Counted from the first letter of the stretch, positions 1 to 5,747 are shown. The stretch: DNA of 6,625 nucleotides from Deltaproteobacteria bacterium (GCA_003520425.1 DOUU01000110.1:1-6625); one strand, 5' to 3'. Made by a program: numbers and translations. Notes: generated by a model from the letters alone, not told the origin.

Positions 1-84
1 CGGCTGAGTCGCTGACGCTGCGACTGCCGAAATACCGGCAGTGACGAACGCGAAACAACCGACGAAAATAGAAAGCCGCCTCAC
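1..84 (-). CDS. N-terminus of an exported protein (partial)
   Basis: Only the first 28 codons are in the window; the gene continues past the left edge. The GTG start at 82-84 gives MRRLSIFVGC, then a hydrophobic stretch, then SAVAASA followed by TQP. This is a typical Sec signal peptide: two arginines, a hydrophobic core and an A-x-A cleavage site near residue 25. A cysteine at residue 10 is too close to the N-terminus to be a convincing lipobox. AAGAGGT at 95-101 is a plausible Shine-Dalgarno sequence 10 bases before GTG, and a sigma-54 promoter match ends about 30 bases upstream. The gene follows DUF1329 on the same strand. In other genomes DUF1329 genes often neighbour DUF1302 outer-membrane proteins and RND/MMPL transporters, so an envelope protein is likely, but the visible part does not identify the family. 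The reading frame is open further upstream, so the start rests on the signal peptide and promoter geometry. Confidence 0.6.
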   Translation of the reverse strand, partial: MRRLSIFVGCFAFVTAGISAVAASATQP

Positions 85-113
85 GGATCTTCGGACCTCT
101 TGGAACTGGCGGA

Positions 114-129
114 TGCATGAGCCATGCCA
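114..129 (-). promoter_or_regulatory. Candidate sigma-54 (RpoN) promoter
   Basis: On the minus strand the sequence reads TGGCATG-GCTC-ATGCA. Compared with the consensus TGGCACG-N4-TTGCW it has the invariant GG (127-128) and GC (115-116) at the required 12-base distance and differs at two weaker positions. The base before TGGC is the preferred pyrimidine (C at 130). The predicted start is near 103, leaving a leader of about 19 bases that contains the Shine-Dalgarno sequence of the gene starting at 84. A sigma-54 activator is encoded nearby (2169-3527). The match and geometry are seen; use of the promoter is inferred. Confidence 0.55.
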
Positions 130-180
130 GCTGGACCGAGTTCGAAATATAAGGCAGCGGGACGCCGTCGGCTTAGCTCT

Positions 181-211
181 GGCTCGCGATCCTCGCGCGC
201 GAAGACGAGCC
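181..211. repeat. Inverted repeat GGCTCG...CGAGCC
   Basis: The arms GGCTCG (181-186) and CGAGCC (206-211) flank 19 bases that include the palindrome TCGCGCGCGA (193-202). The element lies about 80 to 110 bases upstream of the predicted sigma-54 start and next to the tandem 13-bp repeat. It could be part of an activator-binding region or just a chance GC-rich dyad. Confidence 0.3.
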
Positions 212-238
212 GCTTGGTCCGTCTGCCACTCGGTCCGT
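210..238 (-). repeat. Tandem 13-bp direct repeat, possible activator site
   Basis: On the minus strand ACGGACCGAGTGG (238 to 226) and ACGGACCAAGCGG (222 to 210) match at 11 of 13 positions with a 16-base period. They lie 135 to 107 bases upstream of the predicted sigma-54 start near 103. This is the usual range for upstream activating sites of NtrC-family regulators. The core GGACCGAG also occurs in the opposite orientation at 133-140, just outside the -24 element. Binding by the nearby regulator is inferred. Confidence 0.4.
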
Positions 239-286
239 GTCTTCGTGGGAGCGGGCTTTCGCAGGCCGGGAGGCAACCTCGAGTCC

Positions 287-504
287 CTACGGGTTTGCCT
301 CCTGGTACGCTTCCGCGACAGCGAGCCGCTCGAGGTAGGCGAGGCGGCCCCGGCTCGTCTTTTCGAAGCCTTCGCGCTGGTGTATGACAATCCCCTGGGG
401 TGGGTGTCCGGGCGGATTTCGTAACACTCGGCCGGGTCTTCGCGGCGCTTGGCGGCCTCATCCTGCTTGGCGCCCGCGCATCGATCTGTTCGGAACTCTG
501 GCAT
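287..504 (-). pseudogene. Probable frameshifted small ORF, unknown function
   Basis: From ATG at 504 the minus strand reads MPEFRTDRCAGAKQ onward to ECYEIRPDTHPR. Past the CCCCAGGGG run (392-400) the coding-like reading moves to another frame: IVIHQREGFEKTSRG, then LAYLERLAVAEAYQEANP and TAG at 287-289. Both halves favour G or C at third positions and give charged, helix-like protein. Adding one base in the GGGG run would join them into a 72-residue protein. This could be a decayed gene, an intact gene with a homopolymer sequencing error, or chance. There is no strong Shine-Dalgarno sequence before 504, and I do not recognise the family. The rest of this 459-base spacer holds the tandem repeat and sigma-54 match. 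Confidence 0.35.
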
Positions 505-516
505 TAGCTTTACCGT

Positions 517-529
517 GCGGCCGCGCCGC
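517..529 (-). terminator. GC hairpin after the DUF1329 stop codon
   Basis: GCGGC (517-521) and GCCGC (525-529) form a 5-bp GC stem with a 3-base loop, 15 bases past the DUF1329 stop. A longer alternative pairs TGCGG (516-520) with CCGCA (533-537). No T-run follows, so it is at best a weak or Rho-assisted end point. Confidence 0.2.
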
Positions 530-543
530 CTTCCGCAAGCCCT

Positions 544-1875
544 CTAGTGACCCATCGTGAGCCGGCCGACGTCGATGTAGCGGCGTACCTGGCCCTTGTT
601 CGCGAAGGGCGTCCCGTTGTTGTCCCAGAACTCAATGCGGTTCCCAGTACCTGTCTGGACATTGACGATGGTGTCGCTCACCACCTTCACGTCCCGTGGG
701 TCGGCGACACCGGTCCATCCCGGGTAGTAGTGGGGGTCAGCGGCGTCTCCATCCTCGCTCCAGCGGTGGTTGTGCCAGATAATCTTCCACAGCTCCTGGT
801 TGCGATCGTAGGCGAACGAATAGAGAGGCTCGAGCGTCTGCGCATCGAGATACAGGATCTTGTGGTGGTAGGGATGGTCTGGATTCTTCGGGATCATCTT
901 GATCTTAATGGCGTGGCGAAGCTCCCAGCGATCGTTCGCATAGGACAGCCCATAGGGGCCGAAGTTGTGATCGTCGCTGTATGGGTACCCTTTTTGCGTA
1001 CTGTTCATCGGCGCGAGCACGTCCACCCTGCCGAGGCATTGCCACCGGTACTGCGGAATGATTCCCGAGAAACTGAAGAGATCGTCAAAGGTGAAGTCGG
1101 TGCCGGAGATGGCGTCGGTGCGCTGCGCGGTGGAGATCCTTCGCACGCGGCGGAGGGTCGGAACGTAGACCCAGGTGTCGTCGTTCCTTGCGCTTGCGAG
1201 CGGGCCGTCCGAGGACTTGTACCGATTGGTGATGAGGGCGGTCCCGCGGGCGTCGAAGGGGTCGGTGACCTCGATCCCCGTCACCGTCTTGCGCAGATCT
1301 CCAGGGAAGAGATCGCCTTCCTGGCTTAGGTACTGTGGCTCGACCCGGTGGGCCATCTGGATCGACTTCGAGGTTCCCTCGTAGTAGAGCGCAAGCTTTT
1401 CTCCCCGATCCCAGTAGGTGTAGAGGTAGTGCGCTCGTTCGCCGTCACCGTTCCAGCGGTAGTCAAAGTCCCAGATGACTTTCTCTCCGGCCTGCGGATC
1501 GCCTTTGCAGTCGATCTGGTCGATCGGGAAGGGCTGGCCAGCGGTGTAGTTCTCAAGGCTCCCATCGGGTCCGATGCGCGCTTGGCCCGCAAAGCGGCGC
1601 GTGGCCTCGTGGTAGGGCTGCGCGGGGGAGTAGTCGCGAAAGAAGGGGCCGATCTCGAGCTTCATCCCGTCGAAGAAGAAAAACTCGCGCTGATTCCAGA
1701 ACTCCGGGGGAACGTAGGGCTGGATCTTTTGGATCTGTTCGAAGGTGATCGTCTCGCCCTCTCGGAAGGGCGGACCCACAGTCCCGGTGTCTTGCCGGAG
1801 AGCAGACTTTGAGGGTGGCGGAGCCGCGAGCCCGAGCACCACGAGCGCCAGCACGAGCCGACATGAACGCGCCAT
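544..1875 (-). CDS. DUF1329 family exported protein
   Basis: This 443-residue protein is close to the usual length of the DUF1329 family (PF07044), periplasmic proteins thought to share the LolA/LolB lipoprotein-binding fold. The exact function is unknown; a role in moving or binding lipid at the outer membrane is inferred from the fold. The ATG at 1873-1875 is chosen because AGGAGG lies 7 bases upstream and the N-terminus is a good signal peptide: MARSC, a core LVLALVVLGLAA, and a likely cut near SKSA (residues 22-25). The open frame reaches 2127, but that extension is arginine- and proline-rich and lacks a signal. No lipobox cysteine is present. The mature protein is rich in aromatic and acidic residues, with family-like stretches such as PPEFWNQREFFFFDG near the N-terminus, TWVYVPTLRRVRRIS in the middle and EPLYSFAYDRNQELWK towards the C-terminus. 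It lies 293 bases downstream of the response regulator gene, so it may be co-transcribed with it or controlled by it. Confidence 0.85.
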   Translation of the reverse strand: MARSCRLVLALVVLGLAAPPPSKSALRQDTGTVGPPFREGETITFEQIQKIQPYVPPEFWNQREFFFFDGMKLEIGPFFRDYSPAQPYHEATRRFAGQARIGPDGSLENYTAGQPFPIDQIDCKGDPQAGEKVIWDFDYRWNGDGERAHYLYTYWDRGEKLALYYEGTSKSIQMAHRVEPQYLSQEGDLFPGDLRKTVTGIEVTDPFDARGTALITNRYKSSDGPLASARNDDTWVYVPTLRRVRRISTAQRTDAISGTDFTFDDLFSFSGIIPQYRWQCLGRVDVLAPMNSTQKGYPYSDDHNFGPYGLSYANDRWELRHAIKIKMIPKNPDHPYHHKILYLDAQTLEPLYSFAYDRNQELWKIIWHNHRWSEDGDAADPHYYPGWTGVADPRDVKVVSDTIVNVQTGTGNRIEFWDNNGTPFANKGQVRRYIDVGRLTMGH

Positions 1876-2013
1876 ACGGCGCCCTCCTGCGTGAGGCGAT
1901 GGCTCCCCCTGCCTTGTGCTTTTACTGATGTGACACGAGCGGACTGGCCTGTATTCACGGCTACCGAGCCGACGTGGCGAATGCCTCGCCTCGGGGGAAC
2001 TCAGCCCAGTGCC

Positions 2014-2055
2014 GGGAACCGTTCCGTGCAATTGCGTTCGGTTCCCTGCAATGGC
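2014..2055. repeat. 15-bp direct repeat with overlapping inverted repeat
   Basis: GTTCCGTGCAATTGC (2021-2035) and GTTCCCTGCAATGGC (2041-2055) match at 13 of 15 positions with a 20-base period, about two helical turns. Overlapping them, GGGAACCG (2014-2021) and CGGTTCCC (2039-2046) form a perfect 8-bp inverted repeat, and GCAATTGC (2028-2035) is a palindrome. The cluster lies 140 to 180 bases upstream of the DUF1329 start, between the regulator and that gene. This resembles an operator or upstream activating site; the protein that binds is unknown. Confidence 0.45.
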
Positions 2056-2069
2056 AGCCGGCGCGCCAG
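2053..2069 (-). promoter_or_regulatory. Weak sigma-54 promoter candidate for DUF1329
   Basis: The minus strand reads CTGGCGCG-CCGG-CTGCC, with GG (2066-2067) and GC (2054-2055) correctly spaced. The -24 half is good, but the -12 half lacks the TTGC consensus. It would start transcription near 2042, inside the repeat cluster, and leave a leader of about 165 bases. A poorer match, AGGCGAG-GCAT-TCGCC (1976-1991), would instead place the repeats upstream at an activator-like distance. I cannot choose between them. Confidence 0.2.
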
Positions 2070-2119
2070 GGAGGGGAGCGCCGCTGGGGGCCCCCGGCGC
2101 GAGACGCTGGGGAACTTCG

Positions 2120-2159
2120 CCCCGCACGGGGAGGAATGACCCGCGCGCTACGCCGCGGG
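2120..2159 (-). terminator. GC-rich hairpins after the response regulator
   Basis: Two short hairpins follow the regulator stop codon on the minus strand: CCCGCG/CGCGGG (2154-2159 with 2140-2145, 8-base loop) and CCCC/GGGG (2128-2131 with 2120-2123). A perfect GGGGGCCCCC palindrome lies further on at 2086-2095. None is followed by a T-run, so factor-independent termination is doubtful. They may slow or reduce read-through into DUF1329. Confidence 0.25.
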
Positions 2160-2168
2160 CTCTCCGCC

Positions 2169-3527
2169 CTACGGGCCCTGGGCCCAGCGTTCGAGTTTGC
2201 GATGAAGGGTCTTGCGGTCCAGGCCCAGCACGCGCGCGGCGATCGTCTTGTTGCCCCCACTCGCGTCCAGCACGCGCAGCACGTAGCGCCGCTCCACCTC
2301 CTCAAGGGGCACCAGCTCCTCGGGATCGGATCCCGTCACCAGGACGTGTTCCTCATGAAAATCGCGGACGCGCTCGGGGAGGTCATCGACCACAAGCTGT
2401 TCATAGCTCGTGAGTGCGACCGAGCGCTCGATGCAGTTCATGAGTTCGCGCACATTTCCCGGCCAGGTATAGGCCAGGAGTCGCTCGGCCACGGGCGCAG
2501 AGAATCCGACGACGTGCTTGTCCGATCGGGCGGCGAAACGCTTGACGAAATGCTGCGCCAAAAGCAGCACGTCGCGTCCCCGCGAACGCAGCGGGGGGAG
2601 CGCCACGTGCAGCACCTCCAGCCGGTAGAAGAGGTCGGGCCGGAAGCGACCCTCATCCACCGCGGCTTCGAGATCGCGGTTGGTGGCCGCGATGACGCGC
2701 ACGTCCGCAGCCACCTCGCTGTCGCTGCCCACTGGCCGCACGCGGCGCTCCTGCAGCGCACGGAGGAGCTTCGGCTGGAGGTCGAGGGGAAGCTCGCCGA
2801 CTTCATCCAAGAAGAGCGTGCCTCCCGCGGCCTGCACGAACAGGCCCTTGCGCTCGGCCCGCGCGTCGGTGAACGCGCCGCGCACGTGGCCAAAGAGCTC
2901 GCTCTCGAGCAGCGTGGCCGGGAGTGCGCTGCAGTCGAGCACGACGAAGGGGGCCTGGCGGCGTGCGCTGTGCGCGTGGATCGCTCGGGCAGCCACTTCC
3001 TTGCCCGTTCCCGTCTCGCCGCTCACCAGGACACTCGCGTCCGAAGCGGCCACCTTGGCGAGCAGCTCCCGCAGCCTCCAGATCGGGGGGCTGTCGCCGA
3101 GCAGCTCGCTCCAGCCCTCGGAGTCCGCCACGGTCTGCCGCAGGCGCACAAGCTCCGCATGAAGCGCACGATAACGCGCTGCGCCTTCGATGCGCAGGAT
3201 CAGCTCCTCGATCTCGAAGGGCTTGTGCACGAAATCGTGGGCACCGGCGCGGATCGCGGCGATCGCGGTATCGAGACTGCCAAAGGCGGTGATGACGACC
3301 ACCGGCAGATCCGGACGGTGGTTCACGATGCGGGTACACAGGTCCAGGCCCGTCATTCCCGGCATTCGAACATCGGTCACCACGACGTCGAACTCCTCGG
3401 AGAGAAGGAGCGCGAGCGCTTCCTCGCCGGCCTGCCGGGCCACTGCCTCGAAGCCGCGACGCAAGAGGCGATCGACCATCATCTTTCCCATGGCATGGTC
3501 GTCGTCCACCACGAGCACCCGCGTCAC
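2169..3527 (-). CDS. Sigma-54-dependent response regulator, NtrC/AtoC family
   Basis: This 452-residue cytoplasmic regulator has the full family layout. The receiver domain (about 1-115) shows the acidic pocket DDD at 8-10, phospho-acceptor Asp52 in VVVTDVRMPG, Thr80 and Lys102. The AAA+ domain (about 140-375) shows Walker A GETGTGKE (170-177), the sigma-54 contact loop as GAFTDA (217-222) instead of the usual GAFTGA, Walker B GGTLFLDEVGEL (235-246), arginine-finger region FRPDLFYRL (295-303) and WPGNVREL (355-362). A Fis-type helix-turn-helix (about 411-447) includes GGNKTIAARVLGLDRKTLHRKL. Phosphorylated by its kinase, such a protein forms a ring that uses ATP to open sigma-54 promoters. 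The start is GTG, overlapping the kinase stop as GTGA, with GGAGGT six bases upstream. The overlap indicates translational coupling and pairing with the kinase. The stop is TAG at 2169-2171. Confidence 0.95.
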   Translation of the reverse strand: MTRVLVVDDDHAMGKMMVDRLLRRGFEAVARQAGEEALALLLSEEFDVVVTDVRMPGMTGLDLCTRIVNHRPDLPVVVITAFGSLDTAIAAIRAGAHDFVHKPFEIEELILRIEGAARYRALHAELVRLRQTVADSEGWSELLGDSPPIWRLRELLAKVAASDASVLVSGETGTGKEVAARAIHAHSARRQAPFVVLDCSALPATLLESELFGHVRGAFTDARAERKGLFVQAAGGTLFLDEVGELPLDLQPKLLRALQERRVRPVGSDSEVAADVRVIAATNRDLEAAVDEGRFRPDLFYRLEVLHVALPPLRSRGRDVLLLAQHFVKRFAARSDKHVVGFSAPVAERLLAYTWPGNVRELMNCIERSVALTSYEQLVVDDLPERVRDFHEEHVLVTGSDPEELVPLEEVERRYVLRVLDASGGNKTIAARVLGLDRKTLHRKLERWAQGP

Positions 3528-4984
3528 GCCGAGACCTCCGCCTCAGGGAGCCAGACCGTGAAGACGGAGCCGTGCCCCGCCTCGCTCGAGACGTCGATCC
3601 AGCCCCCGTGGTCGGCCACGATGCCATAGGCCACGGACAGGCCCAGGCCCGTCCCCTCCCCCACCGGCTTCGTCGTGAAGAAGGGATCGAAAATGCGCGC
3701 AAGGGCATCCTCGGGAATCCCTTCGCCGCAATCGCGCACCTCGACACAGACGCAGCGGCGCTCCGACCCATCTCCTTCTCTCGGGGCGAGTCGGCGAGTC
3801 ATGACTGAAACTTCGACCTTCGTGCGCGGCGGCGATGCCTGAATCGCGTTCATCACGAGATTGGTCAGCACCTGCTCGATCTGGCCGCTGTCGACCTTCG
3901 AGCGCACCGCGGCCTCGCCGTCCCCCACATCGAGCGTCACGCCGCGCTTGGCGGCGAGTGGTTCGAGGAGCGCCACCGTCCTGCGCGCCAGGTTCACGAG
4001 GTCGGTGGTCGAGCGCGTGGTCGACCTACGACGCGCAAAGTCGAGAAGCTGCCGCAGGATGGCCGCCATGCGGCTGGTCTGCTCCTGGATCACGCAGGCG
4101 GTCTCGCGAATCTCGGACTCCAGTGACACTTCGCCCGACGCGATCATCGCCGCATGCCCGGAGATGACGTTGAGCGGGGTGCCGAGCTCGTGGGCGATGC
4201 CCGAGGCGAGCCGTCCGACTGTGCTCAACCGATCCGCATGTCGCAACTGCTCGATCGCTGCAATCCGCGCGACAATCTCAGAATTGAGGTGTTCGCGGGC
4301 CTCGGCGAGCTTATCGGTCATCGCGTTCATCTCTTCCGCCAGAAGCGAGAGCTCGTCATGCTGGCGCAGGTTGATGCGCGAAGAGAGGTCGCCGGCCCCG
4401 ATTCGCCGTGCCTGCTCGGAGAGCTGGCGCACGGGCTGACCGACGAAGCGAACACCGAGCAGCCAAGACACTCCGCCGCAGACTACGATGAGTGCCACCG
4501 TAACGAGAGCTTCGTGCAAGAACTGGAGGCGGACGAATCGGTGTTCTCCCTCCAGCGATTGGGAGAGCTCGACTTCGCCGATCCTCACGCCATCGACCAC
4601 GACCGGTGTGTACGTATACGCGACGCCGTAGCTACCCCGCGAGCGATCCAGTATCGAGAGATCTTGGCCTCCTTTTGCCGGAGATAGGAATTCGGCCGGT
4701 GCATTGGCCGAACCAGGCGCCGCTGAAAGACGCACCCATCGGATTTTGGTCTGCGCCTCTCGCTCGTTCGCCTCCGCGATTATGGCGACCGCGGCCTCGG
4801 GCCCGTGGTCGCGCAGACTCGAGGCCACAGCCGCAGCGAGCGCTCGACCCATCACTCGATGGTCTCGGGAGATGTCGGCTTCGTATTCCCCTGCGAACTC
4901 ATGGATGCTGAGCCAGGCCTGGATAGCGAAGAGCACGGCAAACCCCGCAAGCAATGCCAGGGTGAGCTTGCGGACGAGTCTCAT
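3524..4984 (-). CDS. Membrane sensor histidine kinase
   Basis: This 486-residue kinase is the likely partner of the adjacent sigma-54 regulator. It has one membrane segment near residues 7-25, a periplasmic sensor of about 130 residues (28-157) with no family I recognise, and a second membrane segment at about 158-178. A HAMP linker (about 179-231) follows, then a HisKA domain with the phospho-acceptor His265 in GIAHELGTPLN. The ATPase domain shows the N box with Asn375 and Asn379 in NLVMNAIQA, the G1 box DCGEGI (418-423), FDPFFTTKP (432-440) and G2 GEGTGLGLS (442-450). All key residues are present. The HELGTPLN motif and absence of a receiver domain resemble NtrB/ZraS-type kinases. The ATG start has GGGAGGG seven bases upstream, and a hairpin lies in the leader about 25 bases from the start. 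The stop codon overlaps the regulator's GTG start. The input signal cannot be read from the sequence, but its position suggests a periplasmic or envelope cue. Confidence 0.95.
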   Translation of the reverse strand: MRLVRKLTLALLAGFAVLFAIQAWLSIHEFAGEYEADISRDHRVMGRALAAAVASSLRDHGPEAAVAIIAEANEREAQTKIRWVRLSAAPGSANAPAEFLSPAKGGQDLSILDRSRGSYGVAYTYTPVVVDGVRIGEVELSQSLEGEHRFVRLQFLHEALVTVALIVVCGGVSWLLGVRFVGQPVRQLSEQARRIGAGDLSSRINLRQHDELSLLAEEMNAMTDKLAEAREHLNSEIVARIAAIEQLRHADRLSTVGRLASGIAHELGTPLNVISGHAAMIASGEVSLESEIRETACVIQEQTSRMAAILRQLLDFARRRSTTRSTTDLVNLARRTVALLEPLAAKRGVTLDVGDGEAAVRSKVDSGQIEQVLTNLVMNAIQASPPRTKVEVSVMTRRLAPREGDGSERRCVCVEVRDCGEGIPEDALARIFDPFFTTKPVGEGTGLGLSVAYGIVADHGGWIDVSSEAGHGSVFTVWLPEAEVSA

Positions 4985-5000
4985 AGGGCGACCCTCCCTT

Positions 5001-5027
5001 GCATATGCGCCACGGAGGCACCGTGGC
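5001..5027 (-). promoter_or_regulatory. Hairpin and palindrome in the kinase leader
   Basis: GCCACGG (5009-5015) and CCGTGGC (5021-5027) form a perfect 7-bp stem with a 5-base loop. The palindrome GCATATGC (5001-5008) adjoins it. Both sit 16 to 43 bases upstream of the kinase ATG, just before its Shine-Dalgarno sequence. They could act as an operator or an RNA hairpin affecting translation. No clear promoter hexamers were found in the rest of the divergent spacer. Confidence 0.35.
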
Positions 5028-5057
5028 CCCGGCCCTCAACTTAGTCGGAGACACCCT

Positions 5058-5120
5058 AAGCCCGTATGAAGGAGACAAGGGCTTCGTGACCTCGGAGCTC
5101 GCAGGTAACGTCGCAGCTCC
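5058..5120. repeat. Two inverted repeats in the divergent spacer
   Basis: AAGCCC (5058-5063) pairs with GGGCTT (5079-5084), and GGAGCT (5094-5099) pairs with AGCTCC (5115-5120). Each has a 15-base gap, and TCGCAG is directly repeated at 5099-5104 and 5111-5116. They lie between the leftward kinase and the rightward zinc-ribbon gene and could be operators for either. Six-bp arms are short, so chance is possible. Confidence 0.25.
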
Positions 5121-5217
5121 CCCTCGACCTCGTCGTGGGCATCCATGACCGGTGTGGAGAGCCGTTCCGGCCTGCTTCTTCGCAATTCGATTGAAGGCGG
5201 CGGCCCCGGAGCGGAGA

Positions 5218-5457
5218 ATGCGACCCGTGATCGAGCCGATCCTCACCATTACCTGTGCCTCGTGCGGTCAAGTCCAAAGCATCCCGCTCCGTCGAGCCAT
5301 CGACGAGCCGGTGATCGAGTGCGAGTGTGGCCACATGACCCTCGTCAGTCACGCAACCATCGCGGCCACCCTCGAGCGATTGAGCGGCGAAGTCTTTGAT
5401 CTCAGCCGTTGGGAGCCTCAAAGAGTTCGTGTGGCGGGGAGGAAGCGGAGAGCCTGA
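5218..5457 (+). CDS. Small zinc-ribbon-like protein, unknown function
   Basis: This is a 79-residue protein beginning MRPVIEPILTITCASCGQ. Cysteine pairs CASC (Cys13, Cys16) and CEC (Cys35, Cys37), with a following GH, look like the two knuckles of a small zinc ribbon; the second pair has CxC spacing rather than CxxC. The C-terminal part is helical (HATIAATLERLSGEVFDLSR) and ends in a basic tail, VAGRKRRA. No signal peptide or membrane segment is seen, so it is probably cytoplasmic. The ATG at 5218 is preferred because GGAG lies six bases upstream; an in-frame GTG at 5152 would add 22 residues with no good ribosome site. It is transcribed away from the kinase and toward the DUF2254 gene. I do not recognise a family, and nucleic-acid or protein binding is only a guess from the fold. 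Confidence 0.6.
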   Translation: MRPVIEPILTITCASCGQVQSIPLRRAIDEPVIECECGHMTLVSHATIAATLERLSGEVFDLSRWEPQRVRVAGRKRRA

Positions 5458-5511
5458 GCCCTGGCACGTAGAGTGCGCGCTGGCGACTGAGGTGGTCCGT
5501 AGGCGATTTCA

Positions 5512-5578
5512 GGCCGCCTAGCGATCCTTCACCGCAAAGCGCGTTCCCGAAATAGTGATAACCTATCGTTAGGCGGTC
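5512..5578 (+). repeat. Long imperfect stem downstream of the zinc-ribbon gene
   Basis: GGCCGCCTAGCGAT (5512-5525) pairs with ATCGTTAGGCGGTC (5565-5578) over 14 positions with a 39-base gap. Twelve pairs are Watson-Crick; the other two (5513/5577 and 5521/5569) are G-U in a plus-strand RNA but A-C in a minus-strand RNA. TAGGCG at 5500-5505 could instead pair with CGCCTA (5515-5520), giving a competing short hairpin. It begins 54 bases after the zinc-ribbon stop, so a 3' end structure of that transcript is the likeliest role. No T-run follows. Confidence 0.4.
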
Positions 5579-5586
5579 CTCATCGA

Positions 5587-5747
5587 ATGATGGTCGCCCT
5601 CCGCGATTCAATTACCGGCGTCAGGACTGCCGTCTCACCCTGGCGCAGGGGCTTGACGAGTATTATCGCGGCCATCCGGGTTTGATCAGGCCCGAATCCT
5701 TGTCGTCTGAGAGCGCCGCACTGTTCCGCCACCATGACATCTGCCAC
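5587..5747 (+). pseudogene. Possible remnant of a Coq4-like gene
   Basis: In the plus strand, 5640-5747 reads LAQGLDEYYRGHPG, LIRPESLSSES and ALFRHHDICH. HDxxH is the start of the metal-binding HDxxH-x11-E motif of Coq4-family proteins, and the residues before it resemble bacterial Coq4-like sequences as I remember them. The frame has no good start. ATG at 5587 (MMVALRDSITGVRTAV) could join it only through a frameshift near 5625-5640. After HDICH the sequence becomes arginine-rich with no glutamate at the expected place. It therefore looks like a truncated, frameshifted relic between two convergent genes. Chance resemblance cannot be excluded. The rest of 5458-5859 holds the imperfect stem and nothing else I can support. 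Confidence 0.3.

Noticed and set aside
146..151. TATATT resembling a sigma-70 -10 box before the gene at 84
   Set aside because: No -35 hexamer is found at 16-19 bases, and the sigma-54 match closer to the gene explains it better.
41..461. Overlapping plus- and minus-strand frames of 87 to 127 codons
   Set aside because: They are arginine-rich translations with no domain or ribosome site, overlapping each other in several frames.
547..1329. 260-codon plus-strand frame opposite DUF1329
   Set aside because: The antisense strand carries a recognisable family with a signal peptide and strong ribosome site. The plus frame has neither.
1876..2127. N-terminal extension of DUF1329 to an upstream ATG at 2127
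   Set aside because: The extra 84 residues are arginine- and proline-rich, cover the repeat cluster, and would bury the signal peptide and AGGAGG site at 1875.
1974..3629. 551-codon open frame on the plus strand
   Set aside because: It is antisense to the response regulator, whose domains are complete and in order. The translation has no recognisable domain, as expected for an antisense frame in GC-rich DNA.
5514..5576. Integron attC-like site ending in GTTAGGC
   Set aside because: GTTAGGC fits GTTRRRY, but the opposite core is GCCTAGC instead of RYYYAAC. There is no integrase, no second site and no cassette row.
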